DNA from: a virus
Virus record (IMG/VR): IMGVR_UViG_3300009168_000011
Span: 1 to 60,720 of that record
Strand: one strand, 5' to 3'
Length of the DNA: 60,720 bases
The position numbers and the translations under genes are program-made. How positions within the stretch are numbered: position 1 is the first letter of the stretch; each line of letters begins with the position of its first letter. Under the pieces are notes generated by a model, which was not told the DNA's origin, ran no database searches, and saw only the letters and a list, made by a program, of their open reading frames with translations. Below, piece by piece: positions 48,290 to 55,347 of this stretch.

Positions 48290-48465
48290 ACGCGTGTTAC
48301 AATCCATGGTGCGACGGCGTACCCAAGGCACGGAAGTTCGGTGGCAGGTGGACCAATCGCTGGTCGGTCGAGTGCCCGAAGTGCGAGATGCGCGGCCCGG
48401 CAGCGGCGACCGAGGCCATGGCTGTCAAGCTATGGGACGGCGAGGAACAGAAGAAGACGGCATAA
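48286..48465 (+). CDS. Lar-like zinc ribbon protein (possible restriction alleviation)
   Basis: A 59-residue protein with GTG start overlapping the previous stop. The pattern C-Y-N-P-W-C-D-G, W-S-V-E-C-P-K-C-E-M-R-G-P-A, A-M-A-V-K-L-W follows that of Lar-type zinc ribbons (C-x3-C, V-x-C-x2-C-x3-G-P, A-x4-W). Lar of the Rac prophage reduces cutting by type I restriction systems; many phage Lar-like proteins are untested, so this function is an inference. Confidence 0.55.
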   Translation: MNACYNPWCDGVPKARKFGGRWTNRWSVECPKCEMRGPAAATEAMAVKLWDGEEQKKTA

Positions 48466-48473
48466 GGGGGACG

Positions 48474-48884
48474 ATGATGGGTTGGCTGACATGCTACCGT
48501 TGCAAGGAACAGTTCGGCCTCACCAATGAAGTCGAGGAGATGCTGCGCCGGAACCACCAGACTTTCCACTGTCCTTGGGGGCACAGCCAGCACTTCAAGG
48601 AGGGCGAGACCGAGGAACAGAAGCTGCGGCGCGAGGTCAACCAGCTGAAGCAGAACAAGGCGTACCTCGAAGACATGCGACGCAAGGCCGAGGCCCGCGC
48701 CGACCGTGAGCGCAACCGCGCCAACGGCTACAAGGGCCATGCCACCCGCATCAGCAAGCGGGTCAAGAACGGGGTCTGCATATGCTGCAACCGCACGTTC
48801 GCCGACCTCGCCCGGCACATGGCAACCAAGCACCCCACGTTCACGCCGCTCGATGTTGAGCCGGACAAGGCGACGGTGCAGTGA
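48474..48884 (+). CDS. Zinc-binding phage protein with two Cys/His clusters
   Basis: A 136-residue protein preceded by GGGGG. N-terminal C-Y-R-C-K-E-Q-F-G-L-T and F-H-C-P-W-G-H-S-Q form one zinc site; a coiled coil follows (E-E-Q-K-L-R-R-E-V-N-Q-L-K-Q-N); the C-terminus has C-I-C-C-N-R-T-F and L-A-R-H-M-x3-H-P, a C2H2-like finger. I have seen this form often in phages and mobile elements without a proven role. It is the last gene of the + strand accessory operon. Confidence 0.75.
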   Translation: MMGWLTCYRCKEQFGLTNEVEEMLRRNHQTFHCPWGHSQHFKEGETEEQKLRREVNQLKQNKAYLEDMRRKAEARADRERNRANGYKGHATRISKRVKNGVCICCNRTFADLARHMATKHPTFTPLDVEPDKATVQ

Positions 48885-48906
48885 AAATAATTTTCGAGGG
48901 GGGTGC

Positions 48907-48934
48907 TTGACGCCCCCGTATTACCCGTTACACA
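48907..48934 (+). promoter_or_regulatory. Weak promoter-like sequence upstream of the structured region
   Basis: TTGACG (48907-48912), 16-bp spacer, TACACA (48929-48934). The -35 box also lies inside a small hairpin (GGGGGTG and CGCCCCC). Support is modest. Confidence 0.25.
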
Positions 48935-48957
48935 TGATCACAGCCAGCCACTGAACT

Positions 48958-49049
48958 GGTCCCGGACTTCGGTCCGAGACCGACTAGGTGACAGGTCAGG
49001 GACCTCGGTGTTCGGCCTTCATGCTTCGGCATGCAGTGCCAACCCGAGG
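48958..49049 (+). ncRNA. Candidate structured RNA with two UUCG tetraloop hairpins
   Basis: Hairpin 1: GGTC, CGGAC, loop TTCG, GTCCG, GACC with one facing mismatch (48958-48981). Hairpin 2: nested stems CCTCGG/CCGAGG, GGC/GCC and CATGC/GCATG closed by TTCG (49003-49049). Two stems closed by this very stable tetraloop within 92 bases, outside any gene, suggest an RNA that is folded and kept. It could equally be the 3' end of the + strand operon message acting as a barrier. Element site 7 follows. Confidence 0.4.
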
Positions 49050-49064
49050 AACCGCCCTCCCCCT

Positions 49065-49085
49065 CACTTGATTAAAAAGCAAGTA
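49065..49085 (+). repeat. Seven-copy intergenic element, site 7
   Basis: Core TTGATTAAAAAGCAA, flanked by CAC and GTA. It lies at the convergence of the + strand accessory operon and the - strand fibre operon, directly after the stop of the 49087 gene, like site 1. Confidence 0.8.
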
Positions 49086-49086
49086 G

Positions 49087-49479
49087 TCACAGCGGCATGC
49101 TGTCCGGTGGCTCACTCACCACGTCCGGGCCCCCCGCCTCGGGCTCATCCTTCACCCGCCACGGCGCAGTCACTTGGTAGTGAGTGTCGGCGACCTGCTC
49201 CTCGATGCTGGTCGTGATGCGATCCTTCAGCATGTAGATGGTATCGGGAGTGAGCGTCGCCAGCAGCCAGTCGGTCACCCGCCCCGGCGTCATCTCCCTG
49301 ACCACCGCATGCCGCAGCGGATCACCCAGCGGCTGCGTGCCGTAGCGCATCGCCGTTATCCCGCTCACCTCGTCCTTGCCGACCAGTTCCCACGACACGT
49401 CGAGCACGAGGTCACGCTTGCCGTCGACCGCATCCCGGTCGATGGTCAGCCCGGTGATGTTCCACTTGAAATTGATCAT
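49087..49479 (-). CDS. Small protein downstream of tail fibre genes
   Basis: A 130-residue protein with a beta-rich N-terminal half (I-N-F-K-W-N-I-T-G-L, L-V-L-D-V-S-W-E-L-V) and a helical middle; the end is acidic and Pro-rich. Similar proteins follow fibre genes in other podoviruses and are unassigned. It would be the last gene of this operon. Confidence 0.7.
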   Translation of the reverse strand: MINFKWNITGLTIDRDAVDGKRDLVLDVSWELVGKDEVSGITAMRYGTQPLGDPLRHAVVREMTPGRVTDWLLATLTPDTIYMLKDRITTSIEEQVADTHYQVTAPWRVKDEPEAGGPDVVSEPPDSMPL

Positions 49480-49490
49480 GCTCGGTACGC

Positions 49491-49964
49491 CTACGGGGTG
49501 AAGATCGCCGTCGCATTATCACCGAAGTATGGCCCGTTCCATATCCAGTAGGACTGCCCGCCACCCTGCGTGAAGGTGCCGCCTGCGCGTGAGTAAACCT
49601 GCCCGCCGATATACATCCAGCCCCAGCCCGAGTTGGGGTAGGTGCCGAAGATCGAGAACACGATCTGCCCCGTCGCCTCGTTGTGCAGAAGCTGGGCAAC
49701 CTGCGGGTTCCCGGCGTAGAGGTTGCTGCTGCCGTCGAGTACCTGTCCCATGGTGCCGGACAGGAACCCGCGCAGGCGGTTGGGCGTGGTGCCACTGACA
49801 CCAGTGATCAGCGACTGCGTATCGAGGTAGTCGCGGTTGTAGGTCTGCCTCCATGTCCCGCCCGCCCGGACGAAGCTGGCGACCATGTCGTGCCATGCTC
49901 CACTGACCCTGACCTTGGGTGCGAAGTTGCGCCAGACGCCGCCGACCTTGACGAAGCTAGGCAT
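49491..49964 (-). CDS. Tail fibre-associated protein with WxGG-type repeats
   Basis: A 157-residue protein starting at the ATG at 49964, which overlaps the fibre gene by eight bases. The N-terminus has three related units (F-V-K-V-G-G-V-W-R, K-V-R-V-S-G-A-W-H, F-V-R-A-G-G-T-W-R), a motif common at ends of phage tail proteins. The C-terminus is Gly-rich and aromatic, which suits a receptor-binding or fibre tip role. Confidence 0.7.
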   Translation of the reverse strand: MPSFVKVGGVWRNFAPKVRVSGAWHDMVASFVRAGGTWRQTYNRDYLDTQSLITGVSGTTPNRLRGFLSGTMGQVLDGSSNLYAGNPQVAQLLHNEATGQIVFSIFGTYPNSGWGWMYIGGQVYSRAGGTFTQGGGQSYWIWNGPYFGDNATAIFTP

Positions 49965-52617
49965 ACTGCAGCCAGATGTCGCCGTCGCTCCCGCCGCTTG
50001 GCGCAGAGGCACTGACGAAGATGTCGCCGCTTCCAAACGCGCTGCTCTGGTGGCGGAACACCCGTGTGCCTGCGCTGTACATCACGCCCGATGCGCGCAG
50101 CGCCCCGCCCGCTCCCATCTCCTGATAGGTATGCGCGCCGCCCGTCTTGTACCAGCCAGCGTTGGCGTTGCTCATGTACATGATGCCATGAGTAGCGTTC
50201 GGGCCGCACTGCACCTCGCACTGGCCGGTGCTCTCCATCTGGAGAGCATTGCCAGCGAGAAACATGACGCCAGTATCCATGAAGCGGAACTTGGCACCCG
50301 TCCAACCCCAGCCACCAATCTTGAACTGGTTGTCAGCGTCGAGACCGATGAACATCGCCCGTGCGCCGGGCGAGTGGAACGCCATCCATGCGCCCTGATC
50401 AGCAGCAGAGGCCCGCGCCTCGATGGACTGAACTGCGTTGGCTGTAACGAGACTGCCCGTGCTGCCCTTGGCGGTGATCGTGTAGGTCTCCAGCGCGCCA
50501 TTGGCGGCGAGGCTCATGATCTCCAGATTGTCAGAAGCCCTTCGCCAGCCATGGGCAGCGGCAGTCGTAACCATCGAGCGCCCGGTTTCACAGACGATGT
50601 ACACGGCGGAGGTATCGGCGTAGCCGATATAGGCCGCCCGAACTTGGTTCGGACCATAGACTTCAAGGTAGCCGCTGTTGGTGGTGTTGCCGCAGGTGAT
50701 GCCAGCCCAGCCATTGGTCGCAGGCACCGATGCCTTGGCGTGGACCGCGCCGGAAACGATCAGGCCAAAGCTGTTCATCCACATCTGAGGCGTATTGAAA
50801 ACGCGGAACTCAAGGCCGGTGCCGCCGGAGATTGCCATAGGCCCGGCGCGCACCGACTGGATATAGCCGTCGGTGCTGCCCGCCGACCCGTCGGTCGCAT
50901 AGCTGACCATGCTGATGGTGTTGTAGGTCAGCGTGTTCCTTAGGAGGAGGCTGTTGTCGGTTGCCGCACCGACGTTCTTGCCGAGGACATGGGCATTGCC
51001 AGTGCCATTGAGGTTGCCGTTGAAGTAGAGGCCCAAGGGACCGAGCGAGCCGAAAATCCCTGTCCCGGCGATGTCGGTCCAGTTGTGATCGGTCGCACCA
51101 TAGGCCGCAGCCCCGCTCGCGTTTATGTAGATATTGCCGCCAGCACCACCCCACGCCAGCTTACGGTTGGCATCGCCTGTACCCGCGAGGGTCAGGTTGC
51201 CGGTCATCGTGTCGCCAGCCTTCAGCACACGCAGTGCATCGGCGGTGGTCATGGCCGAGGCGTCGGCCTTGGTTTCCATCTTGTCATAGACGGCGTTCTT
51301 GGTCGGCACCTCGGTCTTGCCATCCCAGCCCGCAGCGTATGGATCATCGGGAACGGACAGGGTCTTACCCGCTGCGACAATCGTATTGGCATTGATGCTA
51401 AAGAGCGTCGCGGCCATCTGGTAGTAGGTGGTCAGCCCATCGACGCTCATGACTGAGAGGCCATTGGTCCCGGCACGGATGCCGGAACCCGCCGAGTTGA
51501 TAAAGAACTCACCGTAGGTGGTGGTGTCGGCAAGATCGCGGAAGCGGATGGCTGGCCCGCCACCCAGAAGCCGAAGCTGCGGAGCGGTGGACAACCCTAT
51601 GCTCAGCATGCCGGTCATGGTGTCACCGGCTTGGTCGACATAGTTCCCGGCGGTTGGGATGGTTGCGATGATCGCTTCGATCTTATCGTAGACAGCGTTC
51701 TTGGTCGGCACCTGCAAGCTGCCGTTCCACCCAACTGCATAGGCATCGTCGACCACGGTGACGTTCGCCGTCACGGCGAGGCCGGTCGAGGAGAAGACTG
51801 CGCGGGTGCCCGATCCCGCCCGGTTGCGGAAGCTGAAGGTGTCGCAGTCCATGAACCCGGTCGCGCCGGTCGCCTGCATGCGGATGCCGTCGGCTGCGCC
51901 ATCGGTTCCGCGCAGGGACAGGAAGCTGCTGCCGGTGGTAGGATTGAGGAGGATCGCGGCGTTGACGTAGGACACCGTCAGCGCGCCGGTCATGGTGTCG
52001 CCCGCCTTGGAAACCTTCAGTTCAATCTGGTCATACACTGCGTTCTTCGACGGGGCGATGGTAGTCACCCCGTTCCAGCTGGCGGCGTATGGGGTGTCGT
52101 CAATCACTGTCGATGGAGCAGCAGGGATAGTGGCAACGACCGCTTCGATCTTATCGTACACCGCGTTCTTGGTCGGCACCTCCAGCTTGCTGTTCCACGC
52201 AGGCGCATAGGCTTCGTCGGTGACACTGACTTGGCCGGTGACAACCTGATTGCCGGTGAAGGCGTTGCCCCCCGCAAGCAGCGCCGTGTTTTCAATCGAC
52301 ATGCCGTCGTTGACCACCGTGACCCGCTTGGTCCCGGCACCGAAGCTGACCGTAGCCCCGGCGTTGCTGCTATCGCGCACGGTGTTGCGGGTGAGTGTTC
52401 GCCGGTCGGTGGACAGGGTGCATAGCGCCACCTCCCACTCACCAGTCGGTTGGTTGGATACGTCGACAGCCTCGATCATGACCGGGATGCCGGACTGATT
52501 GGCGCTGAAGCGGGTGAAACCGGCGAAGCCGTTGATCGCTCCGAGCAGGGCGACAGTGCCGCTACCTGTGAAGGTCGAAGTCTCGGAGATGCGATCTTTA
52601 TATGAGGTCGCAGCCAT
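49957..52617 (-). CDS. Large tail fibre protein
   Basis: An 886-residue fibre. The N-terminal 140 residues form an attachment domain common in podovirus fibres (T-F-T-G-S-G-T-V, G-E-W-E-V-A-L-C-T-L). Four copies of a unit with D-x-Y-A-x-x-W-N...P-(T/S)-K-N-A-V-Y-D-(K/Q)-(I/M)-E follow, and K-A-G-D-T-M-T-G occurs several times, both typical of shafts. The rest is beta-rich with Gly/Ala/Asn. The C-terminus ends with G-S-D-G-D-I-W-L-Q-Y. The start has only a weak ribosome binding site; a TTGACG box lies upstream on the same strand, so this fibre operon probably has its own promoter in the divergent gap 52618-52703. Confidence 0.85.
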   Translation of the reverse strand: MAATSYKDRISETSTFTGSGTVALLGAINGFAGFTRFSANQSGIPVMIEAVDVSNQPTGEWEVALCTLSTDRRTLTRNTVRDSSNAGATVSFGAGTKRVTVVNDGMSIENTALLAGGNAFTGNQVVTGQVSVTDEAYAPAWNSKLEVPTKNAVYDKIEAVVATIPAAPSTVIDDTPYAASWNGVTTIAPSKNAVYDQIELKVSKAGDTMTGALTVSYVNAAILLNPTTGSSFLSLRGTDGAADGIRMQATGATGFMDCDTFSFRNRAGSGTRAVFSSTGLAVTANVTVVDDAYAVGWNGSLQVPTKNAVYDKIEAIIATIPTAGNYVDQAGDTMTGMLSIGLSTAPQLRLLGGGPAIRFRDLADTTTYGEFFINSAGSGIRAGTNGLSVMSVDGLTTYYQMAATLFSINANTIVAAGKTLSVPDDPYAAGWDGKTEVPTKNAVYDKMETKADASAMTTADALRVLKAGDTMTGNLTLAGTGDANRKLAWGGAGGNIYINASGAAAYGATDHNWTDIAGTGIFGSLGPLGLYFNGNLNGTGNAHVLGKNVGAATDNSLLLRNTLTYNTISMVSYATDGSAGSTDGYIQSVRAGPMAISGGTGLEFRVFNTPQMWMNSFGLIVSGAVHAKASVPATNGWAGITCGNTTNSGYLEVYGPNQVRAAYIGYADTSAVYIVCETGRSMVTTAAAHGWRRASDNLEIMSLAANGALETYTITAKGSTGSLVTANAVQSIEARASAADQGAWMAFHSPGARAMFIGLDADNQFKIGGWGWTGAKFRFMDTGVMFLAGNALQMESTGQCEVQCGPNATHGIMYMSNANAGWYKTGGAHTYQEMGAGGALRASGVMYSAGTRVFRHQSSAFGSGDIFVSASAPSGGSDGDIWLQYA

Positions 52618-52661
52618 GGCATAAGGTGTACTGCAATGCCGCCGTCAATGCCAACCCGGAT

Positions 52662-52689
52662 TTGAGACTTGCACAGTCGTGTCTATCGT
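52662..52689 (+). promoter_or_regulatory. Weak promoter for the 52704 gene
   Basis: TTGAGA (52662-52667), 16-bp spacer, TATCGT (52684-52689). The start site would be near 52696, giving an almost leaderless message. Confidence 0.3.
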
Positions 52690-52703
52690 GTAACGTAAGG
52701 GGT

Positions 52704-52997
52704 ATGAGTGACATCGACGATCACCTGACCAACGAGGTTAACGACATGCTTACCCAGCTGCGTGCTGCGCAGGACAATGCGCCGCCCGTCGATGCGCTGG
52801 TCAACGCTGTCGGCTTGGCGCTCGAACGCAAGAACCAACTGATCGCAATCCTTGCCGAGGCGGTGATGTCCGGTGACTGCACGTGCTCCGGCTGCGCGCA
52901 GATGCGCGAGATCGTCAGTAACGAATTGGAAATCCGGGTGGTGCATATCAGCCTCGACCCGGAGACCCTTGCCAAGTGCTTGAATACGGTACAGTAA
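52704..52997 (+). CDS. Small helical protein with a Cys cluster
   Basis: A 97-residue protein; AAGGGG precedes the ATG at 52704. Mostly helical, with G-D-C-T-C-S-G-C-A-Q-M in the middle, which may bind metal. No family is recognised. It is the first gene after the divergent fibre operon. Confidence 0.65.
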   Translation: MSDIDDHLTNEVNDMLTQLRAAQDNAPPVDALVNAVGLALERKNQLIAILAEAVMSGDCTCSGCAQMREIVSNELEIRVVHISLDPETLAKCLNTVQ

Positions 52998-53016
52998 CCA
53001 CGAATTAATTTAAGGC

Positions 53017-53045
53017 TTGCCTTGTCACGCAGGTTACACTAGAAG
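53017..53045 (+). promoter_or_regulatory. Promoter for the secreted-protein genes
   Basis: TTGCCT (53017-53022), 17-bp spacer, TAGAAG (53040-53045), 30 bases before the 53080 start. Confidence 0.4.
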
Positions 53046-53079
53046 GTGTCCATCAGTTCAACTCAATGGGGGTAAATCA

Positions 53080-54033
53080 ATGCACCGCTTCTACACCACC
53101 GTCGCCCTAGCCGCGCTCGTACTCGGAGCGCCTGCCTTGGCGCAGGACACGCTGACCTCGACGTCCGGCTCGGGTGCCGAGGCCAACTCGGGCAGCATCA
53201 GCGGAGCAAGCTCCGACAACAACGCGACCAACAACAACGCGGGCATCGGCTCCAGCTACAACGAGAACACCAGCAATTCGAGCAGCGGTGCGATCAGCGG
53301 ATCGGCATCCGAGAGTTCGTCCAACTCCAACGGCAACATCCAAGGTCAGGATCAGGGGCAGGCGCAGTCGGCCAACAACACGCAGGGCCAGAACCAGAGC
53401 GCCTCATCCAATCAGGGTCAGGACCAAGGCCAGATGCAGTCGCAGGACCAGTCCCTCGCCAACGCTAACGAGCAGGGTGTCACCGTCAACCAGACGTGGA
53501 ACACCAAGAACCGCAGGCAGACCGAAGTCAGGACGAACAATGCAGTTCCTCTGGCTGCCTCCTCATCCTTCAGCAGCGACTACTGTGGCGGCACCGTGTC
53601 GGGCGGTGCGTCTATCGCTCCCATCGGCATCAGCGTCGGCGGCGGTGCACCCAAGTTCGACAAGTCCTGCCAGTCGCTGCGCCGGGCCGAGAAGTTCGGC
53701 ATGCTCGCTGCCAACTACCAGAACATGGGACAGCCTGCGATGGCGATGAAGGCCATGAGCCTGATGGCGTGGTCGATCTGCACCTCGGATAGCTCCGGTC
53801 CCGCCGCCGACAGGGCCACGGCCAGTGCCTGTGAGCAGATGCTCCTGCTTGGGCCGATGGCAGGCTCGACCACCGTCGCCCAGCCAGCGGCTGCGCCTGC
53901 ACCCGAGCCGCGTGTCGCTGATCGCAGCGGCAAGGTCACGCCCGAAGCAGCCTACCGCGCAGGCAGCACGGCCACGCAGGACAAGGTTGCGATTGCGCAG
54001 GCGAGCGCCCAAACTGTGCCGCAGGGTCGATAG
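53080..54033 (+). CDS. Secreted Asn/Gln/Ser-rich low-complexity protein
   Basis: A 317-residue protein; GGGGG precedes the ATG. A classical signal peptide (R-F-Y-T-T-V-A-L-A-A-L-V-L-G-A-P-A-L-A-Q, cut after A-L-A) leads to 110 residues rich in N, S, Q and G, with tandem Q-G-Q-(D/N)-Q units. The C-terminal half has a small Cys-containing domain (Y-C-G-G-T, D-K-S-C-Q-S-L, I-C-T-S, A-C-E-Q) that may form disulphides, then an Ala/Pro-rich tail. Export by Sec is expected. The N/Q repeats resemble amyloid or adhesin-like segments, but no function is known. A phage-coded exported protein could alter the host surface or prevent superinfection. Confidence 0.8.
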   Translation: MHRFYTTVALAALVLGAPALAQDTLTSTSGSGAEANSGSISGASSDNNATNNNAGIGSSYNENTSNSSSGAISGSASESSSNSNGNIQGQDQGQAQSANNTQGQNQSASSNQGQDQGQMQSQDQSLANANEQGVTVNQTWNTKNRRQTEVRTNNAVPLAASSSFSSDYCGGTVSGGASIAPIGISVGGGAPKFDKSCQSLRRAEKFGMLAANYQNMGQPAMAMKAMSLMAWSICTSDSSGPAADRATASACEQMLLLGPMAGSTTVAQPAAAPAPEPRVADRSGKVTPEAAYRAGSTATQDKVAIAQASAQTVPQGR

Positions 54034-54067
54034 CCCTACCGGGGAAACCTACAAGGAGTTGAATGTC

Positions 54068-54535
54068 ATGGGAAAAGATAAGCGGTACGAAATCCAACTT
54101 CCGCTCGATGGCCGGAGCAAGCCGGTCGTCTACAAGGTGAGTGGCTCAGGCGTCGTCACCATCGAGAAGGTTGACGGCAAGAGCGCCGACACCCTGCCCG
54201 CACACGAGAGGGATCGCATCATCAAGGCGATCAAGGACGCGCCCCGTCCCGGCAACGAACTGCCGGAAGGCGAGGAAGGCAGCACCAAGCCGGGCAGCGA
54301 TGCCGGTCGTCCCGACCAGAGCCTGCCGGGCCGCGAAGGCAACGTCGATCCGGGCTACGGTAAGCCAGCCGGTGGGCGTCCCGATCAGGGCACGCCGGGC
54401 AACCCGAACCTGAACCCGAACCCGGACGTCGATGCCAACCCGGACCTGAGCCGCCCGGACAAGCCGGACCAGTCCTTGCCGGAAGGCGGCACGCCGGATC
54501 AGGAACTGCCGGAGGCACCCGAGCCGAAGGCGTAA
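54068..54535 (+). CDS. Small domain with Pro/Asp/Gly-rich repeat tail
   Basis: A 155-residue protein; AAGGAG precedes the ATG at 54068. Residues 1-65 look folded (Y-E-I-Q-L-P-L-D-G, V-V-T-I-E-K-V, R-D-R-I-I-K-A-I-K-D-A). The tail repeats P-D-Q-(S/G)-(L/T)-P with N-P-N and P-D-L variants. There is no signal peptide. It lies between two exported proteins and may be part of the same function. Confidence 0.7.
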   Translation: MGKDKRYEIQLPLDGRSKPVVYKVSGSGVVTIEKVDGKSADTLPAHERDRIIKAIKDAPRPGNELPEGEEGSTKPGSDAGRPDQSLPGREGNVDPGYGKPAGGRPDQGTPGNPNLNPNPDVDANPDLSRPDKPDQSLPEGGTPDQELPEAPEPKA

Positions 54536-54633
54536 CGAAGCACCCTGTGCAGGCAGGGTAATAACGGCTCGCCGGGGAGCCGAGCGCAGAAATCCCCGGC
54601 ACCTTTCACGGCGGAGCGATCCGTCCAGAACTT

Positions 54634-54669
54634 TCAGCGAGGATAAGGGGGGCCTCGCTGATCGTATTT
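54634..54669 (+). terminator. Hairpin with weak T run
   Basis: Stem TCAGCGAGG and CCTCGCTGA (9 bp) with a 10-base loop, then TCGTATTT. Other imperfect stems fill the gap from 54536; together they suggest a partial terminator between the 54068 and 54699 genes. Confidence 0.35.
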
Positions 54670-54698
54670 CCCCCGGTCGATCCTTAGGGAGAATAAGC

Positions 54699-55091
54699 AT
54701 GAAGAAAATCTTTGGTCTCGTCGGTCTGCTCGCCACGGTTGCGCTTGCAACTCCGGCTCAGGCCGTCGACTTCGGCCTCGTCGTCGGTAGCGGCGCGTCG
54801 CAGTCCAACTCGACGGCGGTTGCCGGTTCGCAGGGTTCGAGCGCCTCGGCGGTGTTCGGCTTCACGACCCAGACCAGCCAGAGCTTGGCTGCTTCGGGCG
54901 GTGCGGCTCAGTCCATCATCAGCGGCAACGATCAGGCGTCGGCCTCGACCCACCAGTCCGAGACGCTGCAGGCTGGTTCGTCTGCGTCGTTCGGTCTGGC
55001 CGGGTCGCAGAACAGCAACCTCGCCTTGGGCGCTGGCTCGTCCAGTGCGTCGAACCAGCTGACCGGCATCTGGCTTTTCGTCCAGCCGTAA
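54699..55091 (+). CDS. Secreted Ser/Gly/Ala-rich protein
   Basis: A 130-residue protein; AGGGAG precedes the ATG. The signal peptide (K-K-I-F-G-L-V-G-L-L-A-T-V-A-L-A, then T-P-A-Q-A) is clear. The mature part is almost all S, G, A, Q, N and T (G-S-G-A-S-Q-S-N-S, S-Q-S-L-A-A-S-G-G-A-A-Q-S) and ends I-W-L-F-V-Q-P. The composition is like that of the 53080 product and of self-assembling surface proteins. Confidence 0.8.
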   Translation: MKKIFGLVGLLATVALATPAQAVDFGLVVGSGASQSNSTAVAGSQGSSASAVFGFTTQTSQSLAASGGAAQSIISGNDQASASTHQSETLQAGSSASFGLAGSQNSNLALGAGSSSASNQLTGIWLFVQP

Positions 55092-55139
55092 TCGGCGTAC
55101 TCTAATAGCAGCGTGAGATACCCTCCCACGCTGACATCG

Positions 55140-55171
55140 GGGGGAGCAACGAAGCCACGCGTTGCTCCCCC
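55140..55171 (+). terminator. Perfect 12-bp hairpin after the secreted-protein gene
   Basis: Stem GGGGGAGCAACG and CGTTGCTCCCCC with loop AAGCCACG and only two T after it. The loop is close to that of the hairpin at 45222 (AAGTCCACG). It marks the end of the secreted-protein unit or insulates the polymerase message. Confidence 0.45.
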
Positions 55172-55191
55172 TTGCTATGAGGAGCCTAGTC

Positions 55192-55347
55192 ATGACCCTT
55201 GGTTTGATCTTACTCGTCGTCGCCCTCGTCCTGTTCATCCTCGCTGCGTTCGGCGTGCCGAGAGGGACCACGGTAAACCTGCAAGCGCTTGGCCTCGCCT
55301 TCTGGGTGCTGGCCCTGATCGTCGGCGGAGTTGACATCGCTGTATGA
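55192..55347 (+). CDS. Two-helix membrane protein, holin candidate
   Basis: A 51-residue protein with AGGAG before the ATG at 55192. Two hydrophobic helices (L-I-L-L-V-V-A-L-V-L-F-I-L-A-A and L-A-F-W-V-L-A-L-I-V-G-G-V) are joined by a short polar turn (P-R-G-T-T-V-N). Size and layout would suit a small holin, but no lysis gene lies beside it and it overlaps the polymerase start (ATGA), so the role is open. Confidence 0.6.
   Translation: MTLGLILLVVALVLFILAAFGVPRGTTVNLQALGLAFWVLALIVGGVDIAV

Noticed and set aside
51280-52200. Diversity-generating retroelement in the repeats of the tail fibre
   Set aside because: The N-A-V-Y-D-K-I-E units are ordinary shaft repeats; there is no reverse transcriptase and no template repeat with A-to-N changes.
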